The notes beneath the pieces were generated by a model. It did not search any database and was not told where the DNA came from. It saw only the letters and a list, made by a program, of their open reading frames with translations. The translations under genes and the position numbers were made by a program. Of a stretch of DNA of 64,000 nucleotides, positions 34,524 through 47,116 are shown one piece after another (the stretch's first letter is position 1; the number at the start of each line of letters is the position of its first letter). This DNA is from Embleya scabrispora DSM 41855 (GTDB lineage: Bacteria > Actinomycetota > Actinomycetes > Streptomycetales > Streptomycetaceae), in contig NZ_KB889679.1 of the NCBI RefSeq assembly GCF_000372745.1, forward strand, positions 46,601-110,600, read 5' to 3'.

Positions 34524-35771
34524 TCAGAACCAGTCGGGGCACCACGGTTCCCGCGCAGTGCGCAGCAGCGCCTCGGCCCGCTCCGCGGCACCGGGCGTGC
34601 GCTCGGATATCCGCCCGGCCACCGCGAGCCGCACCGGCGAGCCCGCGCCCAGGTAGAGCGCACCCAGCGTGGACACGTCCAACGCCAGATCCGCGGGGTC
34701 TCCGGTCGGCACGCACCGCGCCTGCTCGGCCGCGCCGTCGATGGCGAACCGTCCCGCCGCATAGCCCAAGTCGTCGTGCACCTCGACCACGAGCCGATCG
34801 CGCGCACCGTAGGTGCGCGCGGAGAACGCGGCGGGCGCGTCCAGGATCCGCGCCCACACGAAGTCGCGGCGCGACTGCGTGGTGATCGCCCGCGGATCCT
34901 GCACGAGCAGCGGCAACAACTCGTCGGGACTGCGGTCGGGGCCCTCGACCCGATTGACGTAGTCGACGTTCGCGCAGAACCGCCACAGCGCGATCTCGGC
35001 CGCCGGGGTGAGCGCGAGCAGCGAGTCCACGGTCAGCGTGACCTTGGGCACGAACTCGTCCCAGTGGTCGTCGGTGCGATAGCTCACCAGCCCGGCGACC
35101 TTGCCCGACGGATCGCGATACACCGCGTGGAAGCGCGGTGGGGTCGGGCCGCCCATCGGCGGCTGGACCAGGCCGGTGTACATCTTCCACCACAGCGCGG
35201 TGCGCGCGATCGCCCCGGCCCGCAGTCGACGGAACTCCTCGTGCAGCGGCGGACCCAGCTCGACCACCTCCTCGGGGGTGGCCAGCGCGATCCGGGCACC
35301 GGGCTCGACCGGCGCGTCCGGCACGAAGTCGGTGCGCAGCGTGTCCAGGGTGAACTTCTGGTACTCGGTGGCCACGCCGAAGCCGAACCGGCCGTAGATC
35401 CGGTACTCGGCGGCGATCAGGATGGCCAGCGACTCACCGCGTGCGGCGGCGTCCGCCAGGTCCAGGCCCATCAGCTCGGTGAGCAGGCCCTGCCGGCGGT
35501 GGGTCGGCGAGACGGTGACGTTGGTGATCGCCGACACCGGCACCATCGCCCCGCCGGGCACGGTCAGGCCGGTGGCGAAGCTGCGGAAGGTGCCGACACA
35601 GCGACCGCCGTCGAAGGCGCCGCGCGTGCGGGCGAAGTCGGCCCGTTCACGCCAGTGCTCGATCCGCTTCTCCCGGGTCTCCTTGGCATCGTCCGGGACC
35701 CGGAGAAATCCGATGCCGACGGCGTCGGTCCACGGGATGATGTCGTCCTCGCCGATCGTGCGGATGTCCAC
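34524..35771 (-). CDS. Eis-type GNAT N-acetyltransferase
   Basis: A 415-residue acetyl-CoA-dependent acetyltransferase of the Eis family (two GNAT domains plus a sterol-carrier-like C-terminal domain). The N-terminal GNAT domain contains ITNVTVSPTHRRQGLLTELM, whose V-x-P-x-x-R-R-x-G loop binds acetyl-CoA, followed by ESLAILIAAEYRIYGRFGFG. The C-terminal region (GAARFAIDG-like YAAGRFAIDGAAEQARC) fits the SCP2-like domain. Family members acetylate amines on aminoglycosides or peptides; the substrate here is unknown. GTG 35771 follows AAGGA at about 9 bases. Confidence 0.9.
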   Translation of the reverse strand: MDIRTIGEDDIIPWTDAVGIGFLRVPDDAKETREKRIEHWRERADFARTRGAFDGGRCVGTFRSFATGLTVPGGAMVPVSAITNVTVSPTHRRQGLLTELMGLDLADAAARGESLAILIAAEYRIYGRFGFGVATEYQKFTLDTLRTDFVPDAPVEPGARIALATPEEVVELGPPLHEEFRRLRAGAIARTALWWKMYTGLVQPPMGGPTPPRFHAVYRDPSGKVAGLVSYRTDDHWDEFVPKVTLTVDSLLALTPAAEIALWRFCANVDYVNRVEGPDRSPDELLPLLVQDPRAITTQSRRDFVWARILDAPAAFSARTYGARDRLVVEVHDDLGYAAGRFAIDGAAEQARCVPTGDPADLALDVSTLGALYLGAGSPVRLAVAGRISERTPGAAERAEALLRTAREPWCPDWF

Positions 35772-35886
35772 TGCGGTGGTTCCTTCCTCGCGTGCGCGGC
35801 CTTCCTCCGACAACGGACGAAGGCGCCGACCCGGAGACCCTATGTCTCGCGGTTCGACGCCTTCGAATGGTTTTCGGGTCGCGCAC

Positions 35887-35904
35887 ACCGGCCCAGGGGC
35901 CGGT
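35887..35904 (-). terminator. Short hairpin at the whiA stop
   Basis: ACCGGCC/GGCCGGT with a CAGG loop, directly abutting the whiA stop codon and separating it from the next leftward gene. It is short but GC-rich. Confidence 0.5.
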
Positions 35905-36884
35905 CAGGACACGAGTATGTCCACCGACAGGCCGGCGTCCGTGCCGGGCATGCCCAGCTCGCCGGCACGCTTGTCGGCCATCGCGAGCAACCGGCGGATC
36001 CGACCCGCGACCGCGTCCTTGGTCAGCGGCGGCTCGGCCAGCCCGCCCAACTCCTCCAGGGACGCCTGCTTGTGGTCCAGCCGCAGCTTGCCGGCCGCGG
36101 CCAGGTGCTCCGGGACCTCCTCGCCGAGGATCTCCAGGGCTCGCTGCACGCGCGCGCCCGCGGCCACGGCCGCGCGGGCCGAGCGGCGCAGGTTCGCGTC
36201 GTCGAAGTTGGCCAGCCGGTTCGCGGTGGCCCGCACCTCGCGGCGCATCCGCCGCTCCTCCCAGGCCAGCACGCTCTCGTGCGCGCCGAGCCGGGTGAGC
36301 AGCGCGCCGATCGCGTCGCCGTCGCGGACCACGACCCGGTCCACGCCGCGCACCTCGCGCGACTTGGCCGCCAGGCCGAGCCGACGGGCCGCGCCGACCA
36401 GCGCGAGAGCCGCCTCCGAACCGGGGCAGGTCACCTCCAGGGCCGAGGAGCGACCGGGCTCGGTGAGCGAGCCGTGCGCCAGGAACGCGCCGCGCCAGGC
36501 GGCCTCCGCGTCACACGTCGCCCCGGAGACGACCTGCGGCGGCAGGCCCCGCACCGGCCGGCCGCGGGCGTCCAGCAACCCGGTCTGCCTGGCCAACTGG
36601 TCCCCGCCCACGGCGACCCGCACCACGTAGCGGCTGCCGCGCCGCAGTCCGCCGGGGGCCACCACCACCAGGTCCGAGCTGTGCCCGTAGACCTCCAGGA
36701 TGTCCTTGCGCAGGCGGCGCGCGGCCATCGCCGTATCCAACTCCGCCTCGATGACGATTCGCCCGCCCACGATGTGCAGTCCGCCCGCGAAGCGCAAGAG
36801 CGCGGAGACCTCCGCCTTGCGACAGCACGACCGGGTGACCGGGAGGCGGCTGAGCTCGTCCTTCACTGCTGCCGTCATCGCCAT
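35904..36884 (-). CDS. whiA: DNA-binding protein WhiA, sporulation regulator
   Basis: 326 residues. WhiA works with WhiB to start sporulation septation in streptomycetes and binds DNA through a C-terminal helix-turn-helix. The N-terminal part is a degenerate LAGLIDADG fold ([49 protein letters not shown]). The C-terminal part has [19 protein letters not shown] and the helix-turn-helix [25 protein letters not shown]. The sequence is nearly family-consensus. The start at 36884 overlaps the yvcK stop by ten bases. It is the last gene of uvrC-rapZ-yvcK-whiA. Confidence 0.98.
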   Translation of the reverse strand: MAMTAAVKDELSRLPVTRSCCRKAEVSALLRFAGGLHIVGGRIVIEAELDTAMAARRLRKDILEVYGHSSDLVVVAPGGLRRGSRYVVRVAVGGDQLARQTGLLDARGRPVRGLPPQVVSGATCDAEAAWRGAFLAHGSLTEPGRSSALEVTCPGSEAALALVGAARRLGLAAKSREVRGVDRVVVRDGDAIGALLTRLGAHESVLAWEERRMRREVRATANRLANFDDANLRRSARAAVAAGARVQRALEILGEEVPEHLAAAGKLRLDHKQASLEELGGLAEPPLTKDAVAGRIRRLLAMADKRAGELGMPGTDAGLSVDILVS

Positions 36885-37840
36885 GGAGCGATCCTTTCAC
36901 GATCGACGAAGATCCGGCCGTAGGCTGCGGCCAACCGTTCGGGGTCGTGTCGCGCGGTGCCGTCGACCGCCGAAACGGGGGCCAGGTGCACGTGTCCACC
37001 GAGCGCCGCCGTGGCCTGTTCCAGGCCCGGTACGTCCTCCACACGGTCGCGGTCGCCGAGGACGATGTCAAAGGTCAGTCCGGGAGCGTGGGCGGCCAGC
37101 ACCTCCAGGTGCTGCTGCGGCGAGAAACCCGCCGTCTCGCCCGGCTGCGGAGCCAGATTCAGCGCGAGCAGCCGCTTGGCCTTGGTCTCCACCAGGGCCG
37201 CCGCCAACTCGGGAACGAGCAGGTGGGGCAGTACCGAGGTGAACCACGACCCGGGTCCGACAACCACCCAATCGGCGTCACGAACGGCCGCGACCGCCTC
37301 CGGCACGGCGGGCGGATCACTCGGCAGCAGCCGGATCCCGCGCACGTCGCCCGGGGTCACCGCGACCTGCGCCTGCCCGCGCACGACGGACATCTCGTCC
37401 GGCCGGGCCGGGTCGTGCCCGGCCACGTCCGCCTCGATGTCCAGCGGGACCGCCGACATCGGCAACACCCGCCCGTGCGCGCCGAGCAGCCGACCCATCC
37501 AGTCCAGGGCCGCGATCGGATCGTCCATCAGTTCCCACAGGCCGACCAGGAGCAGATTGCCGACCGCGTGCCCGTTCAGCTCGCCCTCGCGGCGGAACCG
37601 GTGCTGGATGACCCGACTCCAGGTCACCCCCCACTCGTCGTCGCCGCACAGCGCGGCCAGCGCCATCCGCAGGTCGCCGGGCGGCAACACACCCAGGTCC
37701 TTGCGCAAGCGCCCACTGGAGCCGCCGTCGTCGGCGACCGTGACGATCGCCGTCAGGTCGTCGGTGAGCCGACGCAGCGCCGCCAGCGAGGCCGAGAGCC
37801 CGTGTCCGCCGCCCAGGGCGACCACCTTGGGGCCGCTCAT
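36875..37840 (-). CDS. yvcK: YvcK/CofD-like gluconeogenesis factor
   Basis: A 321-residue cytoplasmic protein of the CofD fold that binds UDP-sugars and affects cell-envelope synthesis and growth on gluconeogenic carbon. It has the N-terminal [20 protein letters not shown], then [31 protein letters not shown], and later [25 protein letters not shown], the expected nucleotide-sugar site. The start (ATG 37840) overlaps the rapZ stop (ATGA), and the stop overlaps whiA. The cluster rapZ-yvcK-whiA is conserved across Gram-positives. Confidence 0.96.
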   Translation of the reverse strand: MSGPKVVALGGGHGLSASLAALRRLTDDLTAIVTVADDGGSSGRLRKDLGVLPPGDLRMALAALCGDDEWGVTWSRVIQHRFRREGELNGHAVGNLLLVGLWELMDDPIAALDWMGRLLGAHGRVLPMSAVPLDIEADVAGHDPARPDEMSVVRGQAQVAVTPGDVRGIRLLPSDPPAVPEAVAAVRDADWVVVGPGSWFTSVLPHLLVPELAAALVETKAKRLLALNLAPQPGETAGFSPQQHLEVLAAHAPGLTFDIVLGDRDRVEDVPGLEQATAALGGHVHLAPVSAVDGTARHDPERLAAAYGRIFVDRERIAPWR

Positions 37841-38727
37841 TCCCTGCCCATGTCGCGGTGCACGAGCACGGTGTCCAGGCCGTCCTCGGTGAGCCGGCGG
37901 GCCAGGCGTTCGGCCATCGCCACGCTGCGGTGCTTGCCGCCGGTGCAGCCCACCGCGAGCGTCACATAGCGCTTGCCCTCGCGGCGGTAGCCCTCGGTGA
38001 CGATGTGCAGCAGCTCGGCGTACCGGTCCAGGAACTCCTTGGCGCCGGGCTGGTCGAACACGTACCGGCTGACCGCCTCGTCCATGCCGGTGTGCGGGCG
38101 CAGCTCCGGGATCCAGTGCGGGTTGGGCAGGAAGCGGCAGTCGACGACCAGGTCGGCGTCCACCGGCAGGCCGTACTTGAAGCCGAAGGACATCACCGTC
38201 GCGCGCAGCTGCGGCTCGCCGGACCCGGCGAACCGGTCGTCCATCTTCGCGCGCAGCTGGTGCACGTTGATGTCGGAGGTGTCGATCACCAGGTCGGCCT
38301 CGCCGCGCAACTCGCGCAGCAGTTCGCGCTCGCGGGCGATGCCGTCCGGGATGCGCCCGTCGCCCTGGAGCGGGTGCGGCCGGCGCACGCCCTCGAAGCG
38401 TCGCACCAGGACATCGTCGGATGCCTCCAGGAAGACGATCCGACGCACCACGCCGGCCGCGTCCAACTCGCTCAGCGCCGAGCGCAGGTCGTCGAAGAAG
38501 GTCCGGCCGCGCACGTCGACGACGACCGCTATCCGTGCGACCGCCCCCTGGGTCCGGGCGCCGAGGTCGACCATCGCGGGGATCAGCGACGGCGGCAGGT
38601 TGTCCACCACGAACCAGCCCAGATCCTCCATGCCCTTGGCGGCGGTGCTGCGACCGGCGCCGGACATGCCGGAGATGATCACCAACTCCGGAGTGCCCTC
38701 GACCGCTGTGCCCGTCTCGGTACTCAT
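37837..38727 (-). CDS. rapZ: RNase adapter RapZ / nucleotide-binding protein
   Basis: A 296-residue nucleotide-binding protein. The P-loop is [20 protein letters not shown], with Arg in place of the usual Lys, as in other actinobacterial members. Later come [17 protein letters not shown], the Walker-B-like [26 protein letters not shown], and the C-terminal [22 protein letters not shown] of the RapZ RNA-binding/metabolite domain. In enterobacteria it controls glucosamine-6-phosphate synthase through an RNA; the actinobacterial role is not settled. ATG 38727 follows GGGGGG. It lies 24 bases after uvrC. Confidence 0.95.
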   Translation of the reverse strand: MSTETGTAVEGTPELVIISGMSGAGRSTAAKGMEDLGWFVVDNLPPSLIPAMVDLGARTQGAVARIAVVVDVRGRTFFDDLRSALSELDAAGVVRRIVFLEASDDVLVRRFEGVRRPHPLQGDGRIPDGIARERELLRELRGEADLVIDTSDINVHQLRAKMDDRFAGSGEPQLRATVMSFGFKYGLPVDADLVVDCRFLPNPHWIPELRPHTGMDEAVSRYVFDQPGAKEFLDRYAELLHIVTEGYRREGKRYVTLAVGCTGGKHRSVAMAERLARRLTEDGLDTVLVHRDMGRE

Positions 38728-38751
38728 GCGTCCCCCCGGTGCGTGCCGCAC

Positions 38752-40848
38752 CTACGGCTGGGCGAGTTCAACGCTTCCTCCTGCTGATTCCTGCCTCGGG
38801 GGTACAACCGGGACCGCCTCGTCGGCGTCGACGGCCTCGTCGACCACAACGACGGCGTCGTCTTCAATGATCTCGCCCGTCGCGGTGTTCACCGCCGGTG
38901 CCGAGGGCGCCCGCGTGGCGAGCGCCGACACGATCGCCACCGCGGTGGCCCGGCCGATGCCGGGCACCTCGGTGATCTGCTCGATGGTGGCAGCGCGCAG
39001 CCGCTTGAGCGAGCCGAAGTGGGCGAGTACCGCCTTGCGGCGGGTGGCGCCCAGCCCGGGAACCCCGTCGAGCGCACTGGCCGTCATCGCCTTGGACCGC
39101 TTGGACCGGTGGTAGGTGATCGCGAAGCGGTGCGCCTCGTCCCGGATCCGCTGGAGCATCAGCAGCGCCTCGCCGCTGCTGCGCGGGAGCACGACCGGGT
39201 CGTCCTCGCCCGGCACCCACACCTCTTCGAGCCGCTTGGCCAGCCCGCACACGGTCACGTCGACCACGCCGGCCTCCTCCAGGGCCCGCACGGCGGCGGC
39301 GACCTGGGGTTGCCCGCCGTCGACCACGATCAGCTGCGGCGGGTAGGCGAAGCGCTTGGGCCGCCCGGTCTCCGGGTCGATCGGGCCGCTGTTCTCCGCG
39401 CCGGCCGCGTCGTCGGCGTCGGCCGCGACCGCTTCGGCGGCCGCGTCGCGGGCGAGGTCGGACTTGTAGCGCCGGAACCGGCGGGTGAGCACCTCGTGCA
39501 TCGCCCTCGGGTCGTCCTGGCCCTCGAAGGTCTTGATCGCGAACCGTCGGTACTCGCTCTTGCGCGGCAGGCCGTCCTCGAAGACCACCATCGAGGCGAC
39601 CACCTCGGTGCCCTGCAGATGCGAGATGTCGAAGCACTCGATGCGCAGCGGCGCGGTGTCCATCTCCAGTGCCTCGGCCAATTGCTGGAGCGCGAGCGAG
39701 CGGGCGGTCAGGTCGCCGGCCCGGCGCAGCTTGTGCAGGTTCAGCGCCTGCGCGGCGTTGCGCCGCACGGTCTCCTGGAGCGACTTCTTGTCGCCGCGCT
39801 GCGGCACCCGCAGTTCCACCTTGGCGCCGCGCAGCTCGCACAACCACTGGGTCAGCGCCGCGGTGTCCGCGGGCAGCGCGGGCACCAGCACCTCGCGCGG
39901 CACTGCCTCGCCGCGCTGCTCGCCGTAAAGCTGCTGGAGGAAGTGTTCGACCAGGTCGGCGGTGTCCACGTCCTCGACCCGCTCGGTGACCCAGCCGCGC
40001 TGACCGCGCACCCGGCCGCCGCGGACGTGGAAGATCTGGACGGCGACCTCGAGTTCGTCCTCGGCCAGCGCGATCACATCCGCGTCGGTGCCGTCGCCGA
40101 AGACGATCGCGTTCTTCTCCAGGGCCCGGGTGAGCGCCGTGATGTCGTCCCGCAGCCGGGCCGCCTTCTCGTACTCCATCGCCTGCGCGGCCTGCTTCAT
40201 CTCGCGCTCGACGCGCTTGATGTAGGGGCCGGTGCGGCCGGCCATGAACTCGCAGAAGTCCTCGGCGAGCGCGCGGTGGTCCTCGGCGGAGATCTTGCCG
40301 GTGCACGGCGCCGCGCACTTGCCGATGTAGCCGAGCAGGCACGGGCGGCCGACCTGGCGGGCGTTCTTGAACACGCCGGCCGAACACGTGCGCACCGGGA
40401 ACACCCGCAGCAGCAGGTCGAGCGTCTCGCGGATGGCCCACGCGTGCCCGTAGGGCCCGAAGTAGCGCACACCCTTGCGGTGCGGGCCGCGCATCACCTG
40501 CGCGCGCGGGAACTCCTCATCGAGGGTCACCGCGAGCGAGGGGTAGCTCTTGTCGTCGCGGTATTTGACGTTGAAGCGCGGGTCGAACTCCTTGATCCAG
40601 GAGTACTCCAGTTGGAGCGCCTCGACCTCGGTACCGACCACGGTCCAGTCCACCGCCGAGGCGGTGGTGACCATGCTCTGGGTGCGCGGGTGCAGGTTGG
40701 CCAGGTCCTGGAAGTAGGACGAGAGCCGGGCGCGCAGGTTCTTCGCCTTGCCGACGTAGACGACGCGCCCGTGCTCGTCGCTGAACCGGTACACACCGGG
40801 CGACGTCGGGATCTGGCCGGGCGCGGGCCGGTACGACGACGGGTCCAT
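38752..40848 (-). CDS. uvrC: Excinuclease ABC subunit C
   Basis: A 698-residue dual-incision nuclease of nucleotide excision repair. The N-terminal GIY-YIG domain reads [27 protein letters not shown]. Four cysteines follow ([34 protein letters not shown]), then the UVR motif [19 protein letters not shown]. The RNase H-like C-nuclease domain includes [25 protein letters not shown] and [16 protein letters not shown], and the terminal helix-hairpin-helix is present. An Ala/Asp-rich insertion lies around residue 480. The ATG is close to GGAG (two bases), so initiation may be weak. It heads uvrC-rapZ-yvcK-whiA. Confidence 0.97.
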   Translation of the reverse strand: MDPSSYRPAPGQIPTSPGVYRFSDEHGRVVYVGKAKNLRARLSSYFQDLANLHPRTQSMVTTASAVDWTVVGTEVEALQLEYSWIKEFDPRFNVKYRDDKSYPSLAVTLDEEFPRAQVMRGPHRKGVRYFGPYGHAWAIRETLDLLLRVFPVRTCSAGVFKNARQVGRPCLLGYIGKCAAPCTGKISAEDHRALAEDFCEFMAGRTGPYIKRVEREMKQAAQAMEYEKAARLRDDITALTRALEKNAIVFGDGTDADVIALAEDELEVAVQIFHVRGGRVRGQRGWVTERVEDVDTADLVEHFLQQLYGEQRGEAVPREVLVPALPADTAALTQWLCELRGAKVELRVPQRGDKKSLQETVRRNAAQALNLHKLRRAGDLTARSLALQQLAEALEMDTAPLRIECFDISHLQGTEVVASMVVFEDGLPRKSEYRRFAIKTFEGQDDPRAMHEVLTRRFRRYKSDLARDAAAEAVAADADDAAGAENSGPIDPETGRPKRFAYPPQLIVVDGGQPQVAAAVRALEEAGVVDVTVCGLAKRLEEVWVPGEDDPVVLPRSSGEALLMLQRIRDEAHRFAITYHRSKRSKAMTASALDGVPGLGATRRKAVLAHFGSLKRLRAATIEQITEVPGIGRATAVAIVSALATRAPSAPAVNTATGEIIEDDAVVVVDEAVDADEAVPVVPPRQESAGGSVELAQP

Positions 40849-40887
40849 TTCTCCACCCTATGTGCTGGCTCCAACAGATTTTCGCGG

Positions 40888-41364
40888 TCAACCCACCACG
40901 ATCTCGCCGTTCGCGACCGTGACCGGCAGCGGTGTCAGACCGCGCTTGGCGGGTCGGCGGACGACGGAACCGTCGTTCATCGAGAACTGGCTGCCGTGGC
41001 ACTGGCACTGGATGACACCCTGGTCGACCTTGGTGACCAGACACCCCTGGTGCGGACAACGGGCGTCGAACGCCTTGTAATCGTCCTTGGCGGGCTGGGT
41101 CACCACGATCGAGGTGTCGGTGTAGACCTTGCCCTTGCCGACCGTCACGTCCTCGGAGCGACCCACCGTCACCGGCCCGTCGAGCAGCTTCTTCTCGTGC
41201 GGCGACGCGGGCTGGTTCTCCGCGGTACACGCGGTCAGACCGAGTCCGGCGGCGCCGACCGCGCCGACCACCGCGGCGCCTCGCAGCAGGGTGCGCCGGT
41301 CCGGCCCGTGGTCGGCCGCACACTCGCTCGCGGTCTCGGGCCTGGGCTGCTGCTGCGGGGTCAT
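40888..41364 (-). CDS. TAT-exported Rieske [2Fe-2S] lipoprotein
   Basis: 158 residues. The twin-arginine signal DRRTLLRGAAVVGAVGAAG (Arg23-Arg24) runs into lipobox LTAC, with Cys46 for lipid attachment outside the membrane. The Rieske domain has Cys103-Pro-His105-Gln-Gly-Cys108 and Cys120-Gln-Cys122-His123. These provide two Cys and two His cluster ligands plus the disulfide pair. It likely transfers electrons at the cell surface; the partner is unknown, and no oxygenase or bc1 genes are adjacent. ATG 41364 follows AAGGAG at 8 bases. It lies between uvrA and uvrC. Confidence 0.93.
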   Translation of the reverse strand: MTPQQQPRPETASECAADHGPDRRTLLRGAAVVGAVGAAGLGLTACTAENQPASPHEKKLLDGPVTVGRSEDVTVGKGKVYTDTSIVVTQPAKDDYKAFDARCPHQGCLVTKVDQGVIQCQCHGSQFSMNDGSVVRRPAKRGLTPLPVTVANGEIVVG

Positions 41365-41392
41365 CCGGGTTCTCCTTGTGAACGGTGACGCC

Positions 41393-41422
41393 GGTGGCGT
41401 GGCCCGGAGGGGCCACGCCACC
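41393..41422 (-). terminator. uvrA terminator
   Basis: Perfect 13-base arms GGTGGCGTGGCCC and GGGCCACGCCACC with a GGAG loop, between the uvrA stop and the Rieske gene start. Confidence 0.85.
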
Positions 41423-41466
41423 GTGAGGCCGGTCAATCCTCGCACCCGGCCCAGGTGCCGCTCACG

Positions 41467-44313
<2,847 letters not shown>

Positions 44314-44669
44314 TTGAGAATCGAAACCCTTCGACGACATGCCGCTGCGGCTGAATGGTGTCGAGCTGATCGCTACGCGTCGACAGTGCGGATCAAGGCA
44401 GTGCTGACCGGGACGATGCCGGTCGAAGCCGTGCCTCGCGCCATCGTAAGCAGCCCAGGGCAGGTTTTTGTTCCCTTTGAGCCGCCAGGCTATCGCACAT
44501 TCATTCGAACAAAACTTCCTGCGGTCACTCTTCACTCCTTCGTGTGAAGCTTCGGCCCGAACACTCGGGCCGGCCCACGCCACTAAGGTGAAACCCCAAG
44601 ACCTCGCCGCACCGGGACCCGTCTCGTCCCGCAACACGGCGGCGGGGGCGATCCGGGGGAGGTATGCGC
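44314..44669. other. Divergent intergenic region uvrA / mycothiol-type enzyme (356 bases)
   Basis: No gene is seen. The centre (about 44460-44530) is notably AT-richer than the surroundings and holds a TCGAAC half site, so promoters for both flanking genes are likely here. GGGGGAGG precedes the rightward gene. Confidence 0.5.
44505..44520. promoter_or_regulatory. Imperfect SOS/LexA-like box upstream of uvrA
   Basis: TCGAAC-AAAA-CTTCCT matches one half of the actinobacterial LexA box TCGAAC-N4-GTTCGA perfectly, and the other half only in three of six positions. It lies about 190 bases upstream of the uvrA start. Confidence 0.25.
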
Positions 44670-45404
44670 GTGACCACGGACGGGTTCGACCCCGCCGCAC
44701 TGCTCGCGGAGATCAACGACGCGACCACGCAGGTATTGGCGACCGCGGAACGGCTGACGCCCGAGCACCTGGCCGGTCCGTCGTTGCTGCCCGGGTGGAG
44801 CAGGGGCCATGTGCTGACCCACCTCGCACGCAACGCGGACGCCCTGACCAACCTGCTGGACTGGGCCCGCACCGGGATCCCGACGCCGATGTACCCGCCG
44901 GGGGACGCCCGCGACCGGGCCATCGAGGAGGGTGCGGGTCGGCCGCTGCCGGAGCAGCTCACCGACCTGTACGACGCGTCCGGCCGGTTCGCCCAGGCGT
45001 TCACCGCGATGACGCCGACCGCGTGGGGCGCCAAGGTCACCGCGCGCAACGCGGGCGAGATCGCCGCCACCACGCTGCCCGCCAAACGACTGCGCGAGCT
45101 GTACATCCACCATGTCGACCTGGACGCGGGCTGGACGCCGGCACACTGGCCGACCGAGTACACCGAGCGCGAGCTGAACGAGGTCGCGGCCTCCTTCCGG
45201 GGTCGGCCGGACTGCCCGCCGCTGCTGCTGCGCGACGACATCACCCACCGCGAGCTGCTGATCGGCCCGGAGGGCGTGGCCCCCGCCGCGGTCGTCTCCG
45301 GTCGCCGTCAGTCGCTGCTCGCGTGGCTGATCGGCCGCACCGACGGCGACGGCCTGATCGTCGAGCCGTTCGGCCGGCTGCCACCGCTGCCCGCCTGGAT
45401 GTAA
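44670..45404 (+). CDS. Maleylpyruvate isomerase-family (mycothiol-dependent type) enzyme
   Basis: About 244 residues of the DinB-like MDMPI fold that uses mycothiol or binds a metal. The N-terminal domain contains [28 protein letters not shown], with the metal His in GHVLTH and DALTN. The second conserved part, [19 protein letters not shown], gives the third ligand region. The C-terminal domain ends [18 protein letters not shown] 44670 has GGAGG at 7 bases; ATG 44664 is too close to that site but possible. The actual substrate is unknown. The next gene is an MBL hydrolase, so a thiol-conjugate or detoxification role is plausible. Confidence 0.87.
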   Translation: MTTDGFDPAALLAEINDATTQVLATAERLTPEHLAGPSLLPGWSRGHVLTHLARNADALTNLLDWARTGIPTPMYPPGDARDRAIEEGAGRPLPEQLTDLYDASGRFAQAFTAMTPTAWGAKVTARNAGEIAATTLPAKRLRELYIHHVDLDAGWTPAHWPTEYTERELNEVAASFRGRPDCPPLLLRDDITHRELLIGPEGVAPAAVVSGRRQSLLAWLIGRTDGDGLIVEPFGRLPPLPAWM

Positions 45405-45474
45405 CGGGTGGATGTGGCCGACGCCGGCGCCGGCCGGTAGCCGAGAGGGGGCGCGGACGGGGAGGATGGCTCGC

Positions 45475-46131
45475 ATGACGTATCACGGATCCGTGAAGGT
45501 CGGCGGCGCCCCGGCCGTGCGCGAGCTGGCCAATCTGATGATCACCAAGGTGGCCGTCGGGCCCTACGACAACGACGCCTACCTGCTCCGCTGCCGCGCC
45601 ACCGATCAACAGTTGCTGATCGACGCGGCCAACGACGCGGGCACGCTGATCACCCTGGTGGGCGGCGGCGGCCTCGCGAAGGTGGTCACCACCCATCGAC
45701 ACCAGGACCACTGGCAGGCGCTCGCCGAGGTGGTCGCGCACACCGGCGCGACCACCGTGGCCGGACGCGCCGACGCCGAGGCCATCCCGGTGGCCACCGA
45801 CGTACTCGTGGACGACGGCGACACGATCGCCTTCGGCGCGATCGAACTGCGGGCCATCCACCTGGTCGGCCACACCGAGGGCAGCATCGCGCTGCTGTAC
45901 GACGACCCCAAGGGTCACCCGCACCTGTTCACCGGCGACTGCCTGTTCCCCGGCGGGGTGGGCAACACCTTCGGCGACCCGGCCGCCTTCGATCGGCTGA
46001 TCGACGACGTCGAACACAAGCTGTTCGACCCGCTCCCGGACGAGACCTGGGTCTACCCGGGCCACGGCAACGACACGACCCTGGGCGCCGAGCGCCCCGC
46101 CCTGACCGAGTGGCGCGAACGCCGCTGGTAG
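45475..46131 (+). CDS. MBL-fold metallohydrolase, glyoxalase II-like
   Basis: A 218-residue metallo-beta-lactamase-fold hydrolase. The metal-binding signature THRHQDHW (HXHXDH) is followed by the His in HLVGHTEGSIALLY. The bridging Asp is in LFTGDCLFPGGVGNT, and the last His is in WVYPGHGNDTTLGAE. This matches glyoxalase II and persulfide-dioxygenase-like hydrolases that cleave thioesters. ATG 45475 was chosen because GGGGAGG lies 9 bases upstream; ATG 45466 overlaps that site. It is cotranscribed with the mycothiol-type enzyme 70 bases before. The substrate is unknown, perhaps a mycothiol thioester. Confidence 0.92.
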   Translation: MTYHGSVKVGGAPAVRELANLMITKVAVGPYDNDAYLLRCRATDQQLLIDAANDAGTLITLVGGGGLAKVVTTHRHQDHWQALAEVVAHTGATTVAGRADAEAIPVATDVLVDDGDTIAFGAIELRAIHLVGHTEGSIALLYDDPKGHPHLFTGDCLFPGGVGNTFGDPAAFDRLIDDVEHKLFDPLPDETWVYPGHGNDTTLGAERPALTEWRERRW

Positions 46132-46157
46132 TCGGCGGGCCGGCGGTCGGCAACCCG

Positions 46158-46187
46158 GCGCGGGCCGCGCGTCGGCACGGCCCGCGC
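46158..46187. terminator. Bidirectional terminator between the MBL and CGNR genes
   Basis: Perfect 10-base arms GCGCGGGCCG and CGGCCCGCGC with a 10-base loop, between convergent genes. A second, wider pair (GACTCGACCCG at 46196-46206 with CGGGTCGAGTC at 46256-46266) touches the next stop codon. Confidence 0.75.
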
Positions 46188-46264
46188 CCGCGTGCGACTC
46201 GACCCGTCCGGCGGGGCCCAGGGCTCTCGCGGTGCGCAGCGGCCCGCCCGGCCACCGGGTCGAG

Positions 46265-46816
46265 TCAGCCCCCGGCCGGCGCGGCCGCCCTGCGGCGCGC
46301 CCGGTGCGCGGCCACGTTCGCGCGGTTGGCGCACACGTCCGAGCAGTAGCGCTTGCGGCCGTTGCGGGAGGTGTCGGCGAACGCCCGCTCACAGCCGGCC
46401 GCCGCACACACACCGGACCGGCCCAGGCCGTAGTCGGCCACCAGGTTGGCCAGCCCCATCGCGGTGTTGATCCGGATGCGCTGCACGAACGGCACCCCCG
46501 ACGGCGCGTGGTGCAGGTGCAGTCCATAGCCGTGATCCACCAGCCGCGGCCGGACCTCGACCCGCGCGAGCAGGCCGTTGACATGCTCGACGGCCGCCTC
46601 CAGGTCGGTGATCGCGAAGAACGCGCGCAGCTCGCCCGTCCACTCCAGGAGAGGTTCGAGCGCCTCCTCGCCCAGGTCGTCGACCAGGAACGAGAACGGT
46701 CTCAGCACATCTCGCGCGGACTCGGTGTCCGGTGGCGAGCCGTCGCTGCCCGTCCACGCGTTGACCATCGCGACGGCAGCGCCGACGCCGTCACTGCGGT
46801 AACCGTTGACTTCCAT
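46265..46816 (-). CDS. CGNR/ABATE zinc-finger regulator
   Basis: 183 residues. The N-terminal part is an ABATE stress-sensor-like domain (helical, LRPFSFLVDDLGEEALEPLLEWTGELRAFF and RINTAMGLANLVADYGLG). The C-terminal part is a CGNR-type treble-clef zinc finger: Cys-x4-Cys in VCAAAGCERAF, then RKRYCSDVCANRANVAAHRARRR. The usual Cys-Gly-Asn-Arg is Cys-Ala-Asn-Arg here. Such proteins are thought to be DNA-binding regulators. ATG 46816 has TAAGGG close upstream; the longer open frame to 46975 lacks coding character. Targets are unknown. Confidence 0.88.
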   Translation of the reverse strand: MEVNGYRSDGVGAAVAMVNAWTGSDGSPPDTESARDVLRPFSFLVDDLGEEALEPLLEWTGELRAFFAITDLEAAVEHVNGLLARVEVRPRLVDHGYGLHLHHAPSGVPFVQRIRINTAMGLANLVADYGLGRSGVCAAAGCERAFADTSRNGRKRYCSDVCANRANVAAHRARRRAAAPAGG

Positions 46817-46909
46817 TGAACCCTTACCTAGGCTGCGAGACATGTAAGGAGCTACACCGACACACTCATTACCCCTATCGATCACCCTAGCCAACATGGG
46901 GGCAACGCG

Positions 46910-47116
46910 ATGTCTTCCCGGTGCGACGCCTGTGGGCGGATCGAGGATCCGCGCATGACCGTACTGTCCCGACACCCCACATCACAGGGCGAAGTCGTCT
47001 ACACCCGCTGCCTGTGCGGCAGCGTGGGCGTGCGACTGCGGCCGTCCACGACAAAGCGGCCCCCGCACGAGGTGCTCCTCGCCCAGGGGCCGCCGGCCGT
47101 ACCGCTTCCGGGTTAG
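46910..47116 (+). CDS. Small zinc-ribbon protein
   Basis: 68 residues. CDACG (Cys5, Cys8) and CLCGS (Cys34, Cys36) could bind one zinc. The rest is basic and Pro-rich (TTKRPPHEV). No known function. The ATG start at 46910 follows ATGGGGGCAACG with a weak ribosome site. Its TAG shares bases with the TAA of the convergent terC gene (TTAG at 47113-47116). Confidence 0.72.
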   Translation: MSSRCDACGRIEDPRMTVLSRHPTSQGEVVYTRCLCGSVGVRLRPSTTKRPPHEVLLAQGPPAVPLPG

